DNA of 64,000 nucleotides, from the NCBI GenBank assembly GCA_903901335.1, contig CAIUQR010000155.1:1-64000 (forward strand). The letters are read 5' to 3'. Both the position numbers and the translations under genes were made by a program. Under the pieces are notes generated by a model. That model ran no database searches and was not told the DNA's origin. It worked only from the letters and a program-made list of their open reading frames with translations. This DNA comes from an uncultured delta proteobacterium. Its GTDB lineage: Bacteria; Desulfobacterota; Desulfobulbia; Desulfobulbales; Desulfocapsaceae. Of the stretch, positions 25,425 to 33,848 are shown piece after piece; within the stretch, counting starts at the first letter, position 1; every line of letters begins with the position of its first letter.

Positions 25425-26929
25425 AGGCGGATGTTGTTATCATCGGCAGCGGTATCTCGGGACTGACGGCTGCCGCAATTCTGGCAGCAAAAGGCAGAAA
25501 GGTCGTCATCATAGAAAAACAGCCAAGGATCGGGGGCGCCCTGAAACGATTCCGGCGCGGCAACATCCCGTTTGATGTGGGGTTCCATTATACAGGTTGC
25601 CTGGGTCAAGGAGATATCCTCCATCTCCTCTGGCACTACTGCAGCGTCCTCCATCGGCTTGAAGTCCTGCCTTTTCCAGCCGAGGGCCATGACCGATTGT
25701 ATATAAACGGTTATCCGCCGCCGGTCCGGGCTTATTTTTCGTACACTCGTTTCACCGATGAACTGAAACAGCACTTTCCCGCCGAACAAGGGGCAATCGA
25801 CCAGTATTTTCAAAAAATTGAACATATCTGCCGGTCGATTCCCTTTTATAACACCAAGCTGCCATTAACAGATTTCCTGCAGGGCTACAAACCCAAGGGT
25901 CACCCCCTGTCGGAATTTCTTGAAAAGATCACGGATAACAGATTTCTGCAGGCGGCATTGGCCAACCCTGCCATCCTCTACGGCGTCCCGACCGACCAGG
26001 TATCGATCGATGTCCATGCCATGGTTGCCCATAGTTATTACACCGGTGCCTATGGCATCGCAGGCGGCGGACAGGCGATTGTTGATGCTTTCCAGGCACG
26101 TTTACAAGAGGCAGATACGGAATTCCTGACAGACCGGGCTGTTGCCTCCATCCTCGTTGATGATCACGGGGTTACCGGGATTCGGACAGACAGGGAGGAG
26201 ACAATCGAGAGTGACTATGTCATCCATACCGGCCATCCGTCCGCTCTGATCGACATGGTTCCGGATGGATGCTTCAGGCCGGCTTTTCGAAACCGTCTGA
26301 TTGATCTCAAAAACTCTATTTCCATGTTCGCACTGTTCGGGACCGTCTCCGCGACACCGGGTACAAAGGCGTTTCTTGACTGGACCAACCACATCTCCAT
26401 TCCCGAAGGACCTAACTCGTTTCCACCATCGCTGAAGACCCGCTCCACCCAGCGTTCATTGATGCTGACCTGTACCGAAAGAACCGCCAACAACACCTTG
26501 CAACCGCAGATTAAAAGTGTTATTTTGCTGCAGCCTGCATTTTGGGAGGAAGTCGCACATTTTCATCACTGCAGGAAAGGGAACAGACCGCCTGCGTACT
26601 CACGTTTGAAACACACAATAACTGAACAAATGCTGCAAACTGCTGAAAAAAAATGGGGGGATTATTTAGGTCCGATCCGGCCATTGGCTATGGGGACTCC
26701 GCTGACCTTTCGAGATGAACTTTCAGCCCCGGAGGGCTGCGCCTATGGCGCGATGCACTGCCTGAATCAGTACAATCCTCGGCCACGCACCCGTGTTCCG
26801 GGTCTTCTTTTAAGCGGTCAATCCACCTTGATGACCGGGATTGTCGGGGCATCCATCTCCGGGATGGTCAGCGCCGGAGAAATCCTGGGGCTCGAATCGC
26901 TCTGGCAGGAGATCAGGCGATGGAGCTGA
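25421..26929 (+). CDS. FAD-dependent phytoene desaturase/retinol saturase-like oxidoreductase
   Basis: The 502-residue protein opens with a Rossmann FAD motif, VVIIGSGISGLTAAAILAA, then VVIIEKQPRIGGALK, and FDVGFHYTGCLG, which resembles the 'DVGIHYVG' block of retinol saturases. The CrtI-type C-terminal block is GLLLSGQSTLMTGIVGASISGMVSAGE. Family members add or remove hydrogens on long conjugated chains with flavin. In this cluster it could desaturate, saturate or isomerise the polyene; direction cannot be told from sequence. It overlaps both neighbours (4 nt and 10 nt). Typical aryl polyene clusters that I know of do not contain this enzyme, whereas putative ladderane clusters do, from memory. 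Confidence 0.82.
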   Translation: MKADVVIIGSGISGLTAAAILAAKGRKVVIIEKQPRIGGALKRFRRGNIPFDVGFHYTGCLGQGDILHLLWHYCSVLHRLEVLPFPAEGHDRLYINGYPPPVRAYFSYTRFTDELKQHFPAEQGAIDQYFQKIEHICRSIPFYNTKLPLTDFLQGYKPKGHPLSEFLEKITDNRFLQAALANPAILYGVPTDQVSIDVHAMVAHSYYTGAYGIAGGGQAIVDAFQARLQEADTEFLTDRAVASILVDDHGVTGIRTDREETIESDYVIHTGHPSALIDMVPDGCFRPAFRNRLIDLKNSISMFALFGTVSATPGTKAFLDWTNHISIPEGPNSFPPSLKTRSTQRSLMLTCTERTANNTLQPQIKSVILLQPAFWEEVAHFHHCRKGNRPPAYSRLKHTITEQMLQTAEKKWGDYLGPIRPLAMGTPLTFRDELSAPEGCAYGAMHCLNQYNPRPRTRVPGLLLSGQSTLMTGIVGASISGMVSAGEILGLESLWQEIRRWS

Positions 26930-28152
26930 ACAGGGTCGTCATAACCGGTCGGGGTGCTGTTTCTCCTTTCGGACGTGGGGTTGACACACTTGTAGAAAAT
27001 ATCTGGCAGGGTCGTTCGGCTGTCCGCAAGATGGACGAATGGACCACAATCCAGGGCTTGAAAAGTCTGATTGCGGCGCCGGTCCCTGATTTTGACTGTA
27101 AAGGACTCCTGCCGAGAAATCTGCGGCGGACCATGGGACCCATGGCTCTCTATGCAACAATCGCAGCCCGGGAGGCGGCCGAAGATGCGAATCTCGATCA
27201 GGAACTGCTGGCGTCGGGAAGGACGGGGGTTGCGATAGGTTCCACGACCGGAAGTCCGCATGCCTATCAGGATTTTTACGAGTCCTTTCTGCCGGAAATG
27301 GCGATGGAGCAGATTAAGTCCGGTGAATTTTTCAAGATGATGGGCCACAGCTGTTCAGCAAACGTCTGCCTGACCCTTGGCATTCAGGGCGAGCAATGGG
27401 CACCGGCCAGCGCCTGCACCTCATCGGCCCATGCGATTGGACTTGGCTATCTGCTGATCAGAATGGGTCGGCAACAGATTATGCTCTGCGGCGGCAGTGA
27501 AGAGGTCCACCCGACTGTCACGGGGGTCTTCGATCTGATCAAGGCGGCCTCCTGCCGGAACGACGAGGCGACCCGTACCCCCCGCCCCTTCGACAGGGAC
27601 AGGGACGGTGTCGTCTGCGGCGGCGGCAGCGGTATGCTGGTTTTGGAAGATTACCTGTCGGCTAAAAATCGCGGGGCCCGGATATATGCCGAGATCATCG
27701 GATTTGGCAATGTCAACGACCATGAGCATATCGCTAATCCCCATGAAAAGGCCATGGCCAGGGCAATGCTGAACGGGATGCAGGAGGCCGGTGTCACCCC
27801 TGAGGAGATCGATTATGTCAATGCCCATGCCACCGGAACCGTTCAGGGTGACCCGGCCGAGGCCGCCGCTATCGATCATGTACTGGGCAAAACAACCCCG
27901 GTCAGTTCCCTGAAGGGCCATATCGGACATACTCTCGGAGCGGCTGGTTCTCTGGAAATGGTTATCCTGCTGGAAATGCTCGAACGGCAGGAGATCGTTC
28001 CAACCCTGAACCTGGAAAACATCGACCCGGCCTGCCGTGCTATCAATTTGGTCCAAAATCGGGTAGGATACTCATTACATACTGTTATCAAGAACAATTT
28101 TGCACTGGGCGGCGTCAATGCCTCCCTTGTCTTAAGGAGAGCTGTATCATGA
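26920..28152 (+). CDS. Beta-ketoacyl synthase B of the aryl-polyene-like cluster
   Basis: The 410-residue ketosynthase has Cys near 166 in ASACTSSAHAIG, His in NAHATGTVQGD, and Lys/His in SLKGHIGHTLGAAGS. The opening RVVITGRGAVSPFGRG is the normal FabF start. It overlaps the preceding oxidoreductase by 10 nt and the following ACP gene by 4 nt, so its natural partner ACP is probably that one. It looks fully catalytic. Its exact chain-length role relative to the other three full ketosynthases is not readable. Confidence 0.9.
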   Translation: MELNRVVITGRGAVSPFGRGVDTLVENIWQGRSAVRKMDEWTTIQGLKSLIAAPVPDFDCKGLLPRNLRRTMGPMALYATIAAREAAEDANLDQELLASGRTGVAIGSTTGSPHAYQDFYESFLPEMAMEQIKSGEFFKMMGHSCSANVCLTLGIQGEQWAPASACTSSAHAIGLGYLLIRMGRQQIMLCGGSEEVHPTVTGVFDLIKAASCRNDEATRTPRPFDRDRDGVVCGGGSGMLVLEDYLSAKNRGARIYAEIIGFGNVNDHEHIANPHEKAMARAMLNGMQEAGVTPEEIDYVNAHATGTVQGDPAEAAAIDHVLGKTTPVSSLKGHIGHTLGAAGSLEMVILLEMLERQEIVPTLNLENIDPACRAINLVQNRVGYSLHTVIKNNFALGGVNASLVLRRAVS

Positions 28153-28403
28153 TGTCAGAGGAAGAGTTGCGTCAGAAGGTCGTTGAAGTCCTGGCAGAAG
28201 AATTTGAGCTTGATCCCGATATAATGACTCCCGATGCCACACTCTACGATGACCTGGGTCTCGACAGTCTCGATGCGGTAGATATGGTAGTGGTGCTGGA
28301 AAAAACATTCAAAATGAAACTCACGGACGAAACGGCCCTCCGTTCGATCAGGACCATGGAAGATCTCTTCCAGTTTCTGCTGAAATTGCAGCCCAGAGCA
28401 TAA
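28149..28403 (+). CDS. Acyl carrier protein 1 of the cluster
   Basis: This 84-residue acidic protein has the phosphopantetheine site DDLGLDSLDAVDMVVVLE, and so is a working carrier protein. It differs strongly from AcpP at 8893 and matches the LGLDSLDAV pattern of aryl polyene carrier proteins. The start overlaps the stop of ketosynthase B (ATGATG; either ATG could serve). A second carrier protein with almost the same site lies at 38171. Confidence 0.92.
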   Translation: MMSEEELRQKVVEVLAEEFELDPDIMTPDATLYDDLGLDSLDAVDMVVVLEKTFKMKLTDETALRSIRTMEDLFQFLLKLQPRA

Positions 28404-28421
28404 TCACAAGGATCTCAGACT

Positions 28422-29237
28422 TTGAACAAGCTGTTACTGAATATTTACATATGGCCGGCATTTTGCCTCGTCACCCTTGTCGGCCTGCTTCTCCTCCCCC
28501 TTATCCTTGCAACCTTTATACTTTTCTTCCAAAGAAACCTTGCCTCAGCGCTCAGGAGGACCATAGGTCTCTATGGATGGGTGCTGGTCCGGGTGGTTCC
28601 CTTTATGGCCCCTGTCCGGGTCGAATCAGGACCGCAGAAGATCACCTCGCCTTGTATCATCGTCGCCAATCACAATTCCGCCATCGACCCCTATCTCTTC
28701 GGCGCGCTCCCAATCGAAAACTGTTTTGTCACATCGTGGCCCTTTAAAATCCCTGTGTATGGCCCTCTGATGCGTCTGGCCGGTTATATCAACATCGCCG
28801 ACGGCTGGGAGACAATCCTGCAACTGGGAGCTCAACGACTCCGAGAAGGGGCATCGCTCAGTATCTGGCCGGAAGGACATCGATCCCGGGACGGCCGTCT
28901 GGGGCGTTTCCGCAAGGGCGCCTTCCAGCTTGCCTTTGAGACCGGTTACCCGATTCTTCCGGTAAGCATTATCGGCTCGGACCGGATCCTGCCGCCAGGG
29001 AGACGGTTCCTGTCACCGGGAAGGGTCAGGATCATCCTGCATGACCCCATATTCCCGGAAGAATCGGACAAATCCCCGACGGAACAGATCACAGCAATGC
29101 GTGACCAGGCCCGTGCGGTAATCGAAAAATCTCTTGCCTTGAACAGACCAAAGCCCTTTCAAGATACTGTGTACCGGGGTTCTTCCCCCGCCTCATTAAC
29201 CACCCGTCCCTGCGAGCAAAACCCTGATGTCCTCTAG
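28422..29237 (+). CDS. PlsC-type lysophospholipid acyltransferase
   Basis: The 271-residue protein begins with one or two membrane segments (about residues 7-35 and 45-62) and has the glycerolipid acyltransferase motifs: NHNSAIDPY (HX4D) and WPEGHRSRDG (a PEGxRS variant), plus PILPVSIIGSD. It transfers acyl groups from ACP or CoA to a hydroxyl. In aryl polyene clusters such an enzyme is thought to attach the polyene to a lipid. The start is a TTG at 28422 with AAGGA 9 nt upstream. It overlaps the next gene by 11 nt. Confidence 0.88.
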   Translation: MNKLLLNIYIWPAFCLVTLVGLLLLPLILATFILFFQRNLASALRRTIGLYGWVLVRVVPFMAPVRVESGPQKITSPCIIVANHNSAIDPYLFGALPIENCFVTSWPFKIPVYGPLMRLAGYINIADGWETILQLGAQRLREGASLSIWPEGHRSRDGRLGRFRKGAFQLAFETGYPILPVSIIGSDRILPPGRRFLSPGRVRIILHDPIFPEESDKSPTEQITAMRDQARAVIEKSLALNRPKPFQDTVYRGSSPASLTTRPCEQNPDVL

Positions 29238-30561
29238 ACCCGACACTCACTGCCTGCAGGAGGCCCTGGATCTTCGCCGACGCGGATCGGACGAGATTGC
29301 AAATCTGCAACTAACGCTGCTCAAAAGGCACCTGCAACACGCCGGAACCCTTCCTTTTTATCGAAGGATTTTCCAGGGGGCGGATTTTAATCCGAATACG
29401 ATCACATCCCTTTCGGATCTTGCCGAACTGCCGCTGACCGAGCGGAAGGACATCGACGACTCACCCGAGGCGTTCACGTCCACCTCGGTACCCGCCATAG
29501 CCGATATAGCCCTGACGTCCGGTACTACCGGACACCCGCTTGTCGTCCCCTATACCGTCCATGACCTCGAACGCCTGGCTTTCAACGAAGAAGTGGCTTT
29601 TTCCAGTGCCGGTCTCGGGAAAAACGACCGGGTCCTGTTGACCGTCACGCTCGACCGCTGTTTCATCGCCGGTTTCGCTTACTTCTGGGGGCTTGTTCGC
29701 CTGGGGGTTACTGCAATCAGGAGCGGCCCCGGTCAGCCCGCCCGACAATGGCAGCTTATCGAGCGTCTCAGGCCGACAGCCCTTCTCGGGGTGCCATCGT
29801 TTCTCCTTGGCCTGGCCCGTTGGGGAACGGAGAACGGCTATAATCCCAGGACCGCAGGCATCAAAACGATCATCACCATCGGAGAACCGATCCGGAAGGC
29901 CGATTTTACGCCGACGAGACTTGGTCAATTTCTCGAAGATGCCTGGGGGGCAAAGGTCTTCTCTTCCTACGGGGTAACAGAGCTGGAAACGGCATTCGGC
30001 GATTGTCCGTCTGCCTGCGGGGCCCATATCCATCCGGAGATGATGATCGTTGAGATTGTCGACGATCACGGCAGGATCCTGCCGGACGGCCTGCCCGGTG
30101 AGGTTGTGGCAACACCGCTCGGGGTGGAAGGCCTGCCGCTGGTCCGTTTCCGGACGGGCGATATCGCCAGGGTCCATACCGCTCCGTGCAGCTGCGGCTG
30201 GAATACCGCACGGCTGGGCCCGATAGAGGGAAGACTGTCGCAACGTCTGAAGTATAAAGGGACAACGCTCTATCCCGGCATGATCTTTCATGCCCTGCAG
30301 GAGATCCCCGGAGCGACGGATGCCTATATTGAGGTCCGGCAGTCCTTTGATCTCTCCGATGAGGTGACGGTGGTCATCGGAGCCGACGAGCAGGGCCCGG
30401 ATCAGAGGAAGGTCGAGGATACCCTCCAGGCCCATCTCCGCGTCGGTCCGAAGGTGATATTCAAAAACAGATCCGAGGTGCGGGCCAGGATGCACAACGA
30501 CCTGGATCGGAAACCGAGAAACTTTTTTGATTTACGTACAGAAAGCCAAACAGGATCCTGA
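29227..30561 (+). CDS. Adenylate-forming ligase (phenylacetate-CoA ligase-like)
   Basis: This 444-residue ANL-family enzyme resembles PaaK-type ligases. It has LTSGTTGHPLVVPYT (P-loop-like region), FSSYGVTELE, LVRFRTGDIA, and a C-terminal domain ending near RKPRNFFD. PaaK-like proteins activate aromatic acids; the ammonia-lyase gene next to it would supply a cinnamic-type acid. I infer that this enzyme activates that acid and loads it on CoA or on one of the cluster ACPs, as ApeH-type ligases do. Four Cys (DCPSACG, PCSCG) in the middle could bind a metal, as seen in some PaaK relatives. Overlaps the acyltransferase gene by 11 nt. Confidence 0.85.
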   Translation: MSSRPDTHCLQEALDLRRRGSDEIANLQLTLLKRHLQHAGTLPFYRRIFQGADFNPNTITSLSDLAELPLTERKDIDDSPEAFTSTSVPAIADIALTSGTTGHPLVVPYTVHDLERLAFNEEVAFSSAGLGKNDRVLLTVTLDRCFIAGFAYFWGLVRLGVTAIRSGPGQPARQWQLIERLRPTALLGVPSFLLGLARWGTENGYNPRTAGIKTIITIGEPIRKADFTPTRLGQFLEDAWGAKVFSSYGVTELETAFGDCPSACGAHIHPEMMIVEIVDDHGRILPDGLPGEVVATPLGVEGLPLVRFRTGDIARVHTAPCSCGWNTARLGPIEGRLSQRLKYKGTTLYPGMIFHALQEIPGATDAYIEVRQSFDLSDEVTVVIGADEQGPDQRKVEDTLQAHLRVGPKVIFKNRSEVRARMHNDLDRKPRNFFDLRTESQTGS

Positions 30562-30623
30562 ATAGGATCTTAATATCGACTCATTACAAACAATCGACCT
30601 CTTTTCGGATTTATATACAGAAG

Positions 30624-32216
30624 ATGGACAAGATAACCACCATTCAACTCACGGGAAATGATCTCACCTATAAGGATGTCGTCGCTATCGGCATAGGTGA
30701 CAAGAGGGTTGCTCTCGATGACAGTGCCCTTGAACGGTGCCGCGAGTCGAGGAGCTTTCTCGAACAGGCCATCAGGGACCGGAAGATCATCTACGGGGTC
30801 AACACCTCGTTCGGCCCGATGTGCAATAAGATCATCAATGAAAAGGATATCGAAACCCTGCAGAACAACCTGATCTTAAGCCATGCTGCGGGCTTGGGCG
30901 AACCGATCCTGCCTTATATCGCGCTCGGGATCCTTACCGTCAGGCTGAACACCCTGGTAAAGGGGTATTCCGGTGTCCGCATCGAGCTCCTCGAATTGAT
31001 GCGGGACATGATCAATGCAGGTATCGCCCCCTATATCCCCGAATGCGGCAGTGTCGGCGCCTCCGGTGATCTGATCCATCTGGCCCATATGTCGCTTGCC
31101 ATCATCGGCAAGGGCAAGGTCTATCTGAATCGGGAGCTGATGGATGCGGAAGCGGCTTTTGCAAAAACGGGGCTCTCCCCGCTGCGTTTAAGTTACAAGG
31201 AAGGACTGGCCCTGATGAACGGGACCGCCGCGATGACGGCCATCGGCGCCTTCACCCTTTTCGGGGCGGAAAAACTCTTCAATATCGCCTGCGTAAATGC
31301 AGCCTTCGCGATCGAGATATTCGGCGGCATTGATGATGCCTTCGATGCCGACCTCCATCAGGTCAAACCCCACCCCGGTCAGGTGGAAGTGGCTGCAATC
31401 ATCCGAAAACTCTACAGCGGCACAGGCAATATCACAATCCGGGAGGACATGCATCAAAGGATCAGGAAGCAGAACGACCAGGATGTCCCGGTCTTTGAAA
31501 CAGATATCAACGTCCAGGATGTTTACTCCATCCGCTGCACCCCGCAGATCCTGGCCCCGGTACGGGAGGCCATTGATGCGGTGATCAGGACGGTGGAGAT
31601 CGAGGCCAACTCCTCCAACGACAATCCGATCATCATCCCGAAAAAAAAGAAAATCATCCACGGCGGCAACTTCCATGGCCAGAGCATCAGTTTTGCAATG
31701 GATATCCTCTCTATCGCGATATCGACGCTGTGCAATCTCTCGGAAAGAAGGACCAATAAGCTCCTGGACCGGAGCCTGAACGAGGGACTGCCGGAACACC
31801 TGATCCCCGGCGAGGTCGGGCTGACCATGGGTTTTATGGGAGCGCAGTACCTTGCCACCTCCTCGACCGCCGAAAACCGGCACCTGGCCGCGCCGATGAG
31901 CGTCAACTCCATCTCCTGCAACGCCTCGAACCAGGATGTGGTCAGCATGGGGACGGTGGCCGCCAGAAAGGCCTTTCGCCTTGTCAGCAACGCCAAACAC
32001 ATCGTCACACTGGAGATCCTGGCCGACCTCCAGGCCCTGTCGTTCCGAAACGCCGACCGGCTTGGAGTCGGCACCGGAAAGATATATACAATTCTGAAGA
32101 AGGAATTTCAGGTCTACGATAACAGTCGTATCTTCCATGACGACCTGGTAAAATTCAGGAAATTGCTTTTTTCAAGCCAGCTTTTCGATGATCTTGGCCG
32201 ATATTTTCCGGGCTGA
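30624..32216 (+). CDS. Aromatic amino acid ammonia-lyase (MIO family, probably tyrosine)
   Basis: The 530-residue lyase has the self-forming MIO triad Ala-Ser-Gly at 146-148 in GSVGASGDLIHLAHMS, the catalytic Tyr57 in IIYGVNTSFGPM, and NSSNDNPII-type and GGNFHGQSI blocks. It removes ammonia from His, Phe or Tyr. The selectivity pair is Ser86-His87 in NLILSHAAG, which is classical for histidine, but the Flavobacterium tyrosine lyase of flexirubin clusters has the same pair as I recall it. Position next to an aromatic-acid ligase and carrier proteins argues for tyrosine (or phenylalanine) and for a coumaroyl-type starter; no hutU or other histidine-use gene is nearby. Confidence 0.88.
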   Translation: MDKITTIQLTGNDLTYKDVVAIGIGDKRVALDDSALERCRESRSFLEQAIRDRKIIYGVNTSFGPMCNKIINEKDIETLQNNLILSHAAGLGEPILPYIALGILTVRLNTLVKGYSGVRIELLELMRDMINAGIAPYIPECGSVGASGDLIHLAHMSLAIIGKGKVYLNRELMDAEAAFAKTGLSPLRLSYKEGLALMNGTAAMTAIGAFTLFGAEKLFNIACVNAAFAIEIFGGIDDAFDADLHQVKPHPGQVEVAAIIRKLYSGTGNITIREDMHQRIRKQNDQDVPVFETDINVQDVYSIRCTPQILAPVREAIDAVIRTVEIEANSSNDNPIIIPKKKKIIHGGNFHGQSISFAMDILSIAISTLCNLSERRTNKLLDRSLNEGLPEHLIPGEVGLTMGFMGAQYLATSSTAENRHLAAPMSVNSISCNASNQDVVSMGTVAARKAFRLVSNAKHIVTLEILADLQALSFRNADRLGVGTGKIYTILKKEFQVYDNSRIFHDDLVKFRKLLFSSQLFDDLGRYFPG

Positions 32217-32299
32217 GCTGCCGACCCCTTTATGTTTTTTCGGCATAGTCTCAGTCCCTGAAGGGCATTTTTGAAATATTCCGGAGATAAAAAACTTTT

Positions 32300-32596
32300 A
32301 TGGATGCAGGAGAGAAACTCTACTCGATATTTGCGATAGTATTTATCATTGCCCTGGTTATGATCCTGGTCTTCCTCCCGGAATACCGGCAGCTTATGGT
32401 CCTGCTGCCGATCACTTTTGTAGGGCTGATCGTTAACATCGTTTTTATGTTTATTGTCTTGCGGGATATTTTCTTACGTACGTTCACGTCCTCCGGTCTG
32501 AAGATACTCTGGGTGGTCCTGATCCTGGTCTTCTGGCCGGCGGTCCTCATCTATCTCCCGATGTTCGGCTTCAAGTCCCGAACCCAGCCTTCGTGA
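32300..32596 (+). CDS. Small membrane protein, function unknown
   Basis: This 98-residue protein has three strongly hydrophobic segments, at roughly 7-26, 30-55 and 67-88, separated by short charged loops (LPEYRQ, LRDIFLRTFTSSG). I do not recognise a family. It lies between the ammonia-lyase and the PagL-like gene in the cluster, on the same strand. The Shine-Dalgarno (GGAG, 12 nt before the ATG) is distant. It could be a helper for the membrane-bound acyltransferase or exporter, but that is inference from place only. Confidence 0.6.
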   Translation: MDAGEKLYSIFAIVFIIALVMILVFLPEYRQLMVLLPITFVGLIVNIVFMFIVLRDIFLRTFTSSGLKILWVVLILVFWPAVLIYLPMFGFKSRTQPS

Positions 32597-32672
32597 TATG
32601 CCTATGATACCCTTCCTTTCTCGCCTCTGGCCGACACCATCAAGGGAACTCAACAGTATCGGCAGGAGAGCC

Positions 32673-33272
32673 ATGTTTTTTTGTCTCTTTCGCTCTCGAT
32701 CCTTATCGATCATACCGGGAATTTTGCTTGCAACTCTTCTTGTTAACCCAGCTGACGGTCCCGCTGCCGACACTCCGGATCCTCATACGCCTTTCTCCGT
32801 TTTGTTCGGATACGGTAGCAGCTACCCCGGCTGGGGCAGCACCAAGATACGGGTTCAGACCATCGACACCATCTTTCGCTACGAACTGCCCAAAACCCAG
32901 GCTCTCGGCTCTTCCTGGTATAAGGGATATCATTCCCTCCTGGTCGAAGTGCCGGTGCATTTGCTGGTCGACAGATCCGGCCCGCCGATGATCGGCTGTT
33001 CTTTCCTGGCCGAATATACCTTTACCAGCAGCGACCGTCTCCGTCCCTATGTGTTTGCCGGTGGCGGTCCTCTCTATGTCCCGGCTGATATCCCGGGCAT
33101 GGGGGCGCACCTGAACGGCCATTACCAGTGTGGCATAGGCATACGCCATCCACTTACGGATAGCCATGCACTCCTCTTTGAAGTGAGGTATCACCATGTT
33201 TCCAACGGCGGCACGGAAGATCCAAACGATCCGCTGAATTCGTTGAAATTTCTGGTCGGTTATACCTTCTGA
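32673..33272 (+). CDS. PagL-like (acyloxyacyl hydrolase family) outer-membrane lipid A deacylase
   Basis: The protein (199 residues from the ATG at 32673) has an N-terminal signal sequence, then alternating hydrophobic strands typical of a small beta-barrel: FSVLFGYGSSYPGWGS, YTFTSSDRLRPYVFAGGG, and an end FLVGYTF with a terminal aromatic residue. The motif RYHHVSNGG matches the His-x-Ser-Asn catalytic block of PagL, which removes a 3-O-acyl chain from lipid A. AGGAG 6 nt before 32673 fixes the start; the frame is open to an ATG at 32598 that has no ribosome site. A PagL-like gene in a polyene cluster suggests that the product changes outer-membrane lipid packing, or uses lipid A parts. Confidence 0.7.
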   Translation: MFFCLFRSRSLSIIPGILLATLLVNPADGPAADTPDPHTPFSVLFGYGSSYPGWGSTKIRVQTIDTIFRYELPKTQALGSSWYKGYHSLLVEVPVHLLVDRSGPPMIGCSFLAEYTFTSSDRLRPYVFAGGGPLYVPADIPGMGAHLNGHYQCGIGIRHPLTDSHALLFEVRYHHVSNGGTEDPNDPLNSLKFLVGYTF

Positions 33273-33284
33273 TCCTGACTACCT

Positions 33285-33848
33285 ATGGAAATAATCACCT
33301 CCCCTTCTCTTAAACCTCGACGACGATACGACTATGCCTTCATGGACACCCCTGACAGCAATACCCTGGCCATCCTCGGCACCATCCCAAGCCGCTGGGG
33401 CCGGATGCCTCCCTTGAGCCGGGCTATGGTCGTCGAAACCGGCAGGTTTCTCCAGGAAAGTTTCCTGCCGCCTCCAGGCGCTGCAGCCACTGCCGGCAGA
33501 TCGATCGGGCTCATCGGAGGTACCGCCAGAGGGTCTCTAGCCCCGGATCTGGATTTCGCAACTACCCTCCTGGCAGGAGCGAATCTGGCAAGCCCGGCAC
33601 TCTTCGGCTACACCCTGGCCAATGTTCCACTGGCAGAGGCCGCCAACCACTACCACCTGACCGGACCAGTGTACGCCGTCATCGATACCAAAGCCCCACT
33701 CGATACCGCCGTCCGAGAGGCAAAACGGCTCATCCGAATGCAACCCGCCTGCGCTTACATCCTTGCCTGCGCCTTTGATGATTATCTCGACTGCGACCGC
33801 AAGGAGCGACTCTCATTAACCTTTACACTCGTACAGAACAATGCCTAA
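33285..33848 (+). CDS. Short ketosynthase-like protein without active Cys (first copy)
   Basis: This 187-residue protein looks like the N-terminal half of a ketosynthase: SLIGG-type core SIGLIGGTARGSLAPDLDF, FATTLLAGANLASPALFGYTLANVPLAEAANHYHLTGP. At the place where the active Cys is expected (GACAS in true enzymes) it has GPVYAVIDTKAPL, without Cys, and the C-terminal half with both His is missing. It matches the idea of the Ketoacyl-synt_2 'chain length factor' proteins of aryl polyene clusters, which pair with a full ketosynthase. It overlaps the following radical SAM gene by 8 nt. A second such protein is at 40202. Confidence 0.7.
   Translation: MEIITSPSLKPRRRYDYAFMDTPDSNTLAILGTIPSRWGRMPPLSRAMVVETGRFLQESFLPPPGAAATAGRSIGLIGGTARGSLAPDLDFATTLLAGANLASPALFGYTLANVPLAEAANHYHLTGPVYAVIDTKAPLDTAVREAKRLIRMQPACAYILACAFDDYLDCDRKERLSLTFTLVQNNA

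Noticed and set aside
29461-30495. 344-codon minus-strand frame opposite the ligase
   Set aside because: Antisense shadow of a gene with clear ANL motifs and operon overlaps.
31188-32138. 316-codon minus-strand frame opposite the ammonia-lyase
   Set aside because: Antisense shadow in GC-rich coding DNA; no recognisable motifs.
30624-32216. Reading the ammonia-lyase as hutH of histidine degradation
   Set aside because: No hutU, hutI or hutG nearby, and it is embedded in a polyketide-type operon beside an aromatic-acid ligase.
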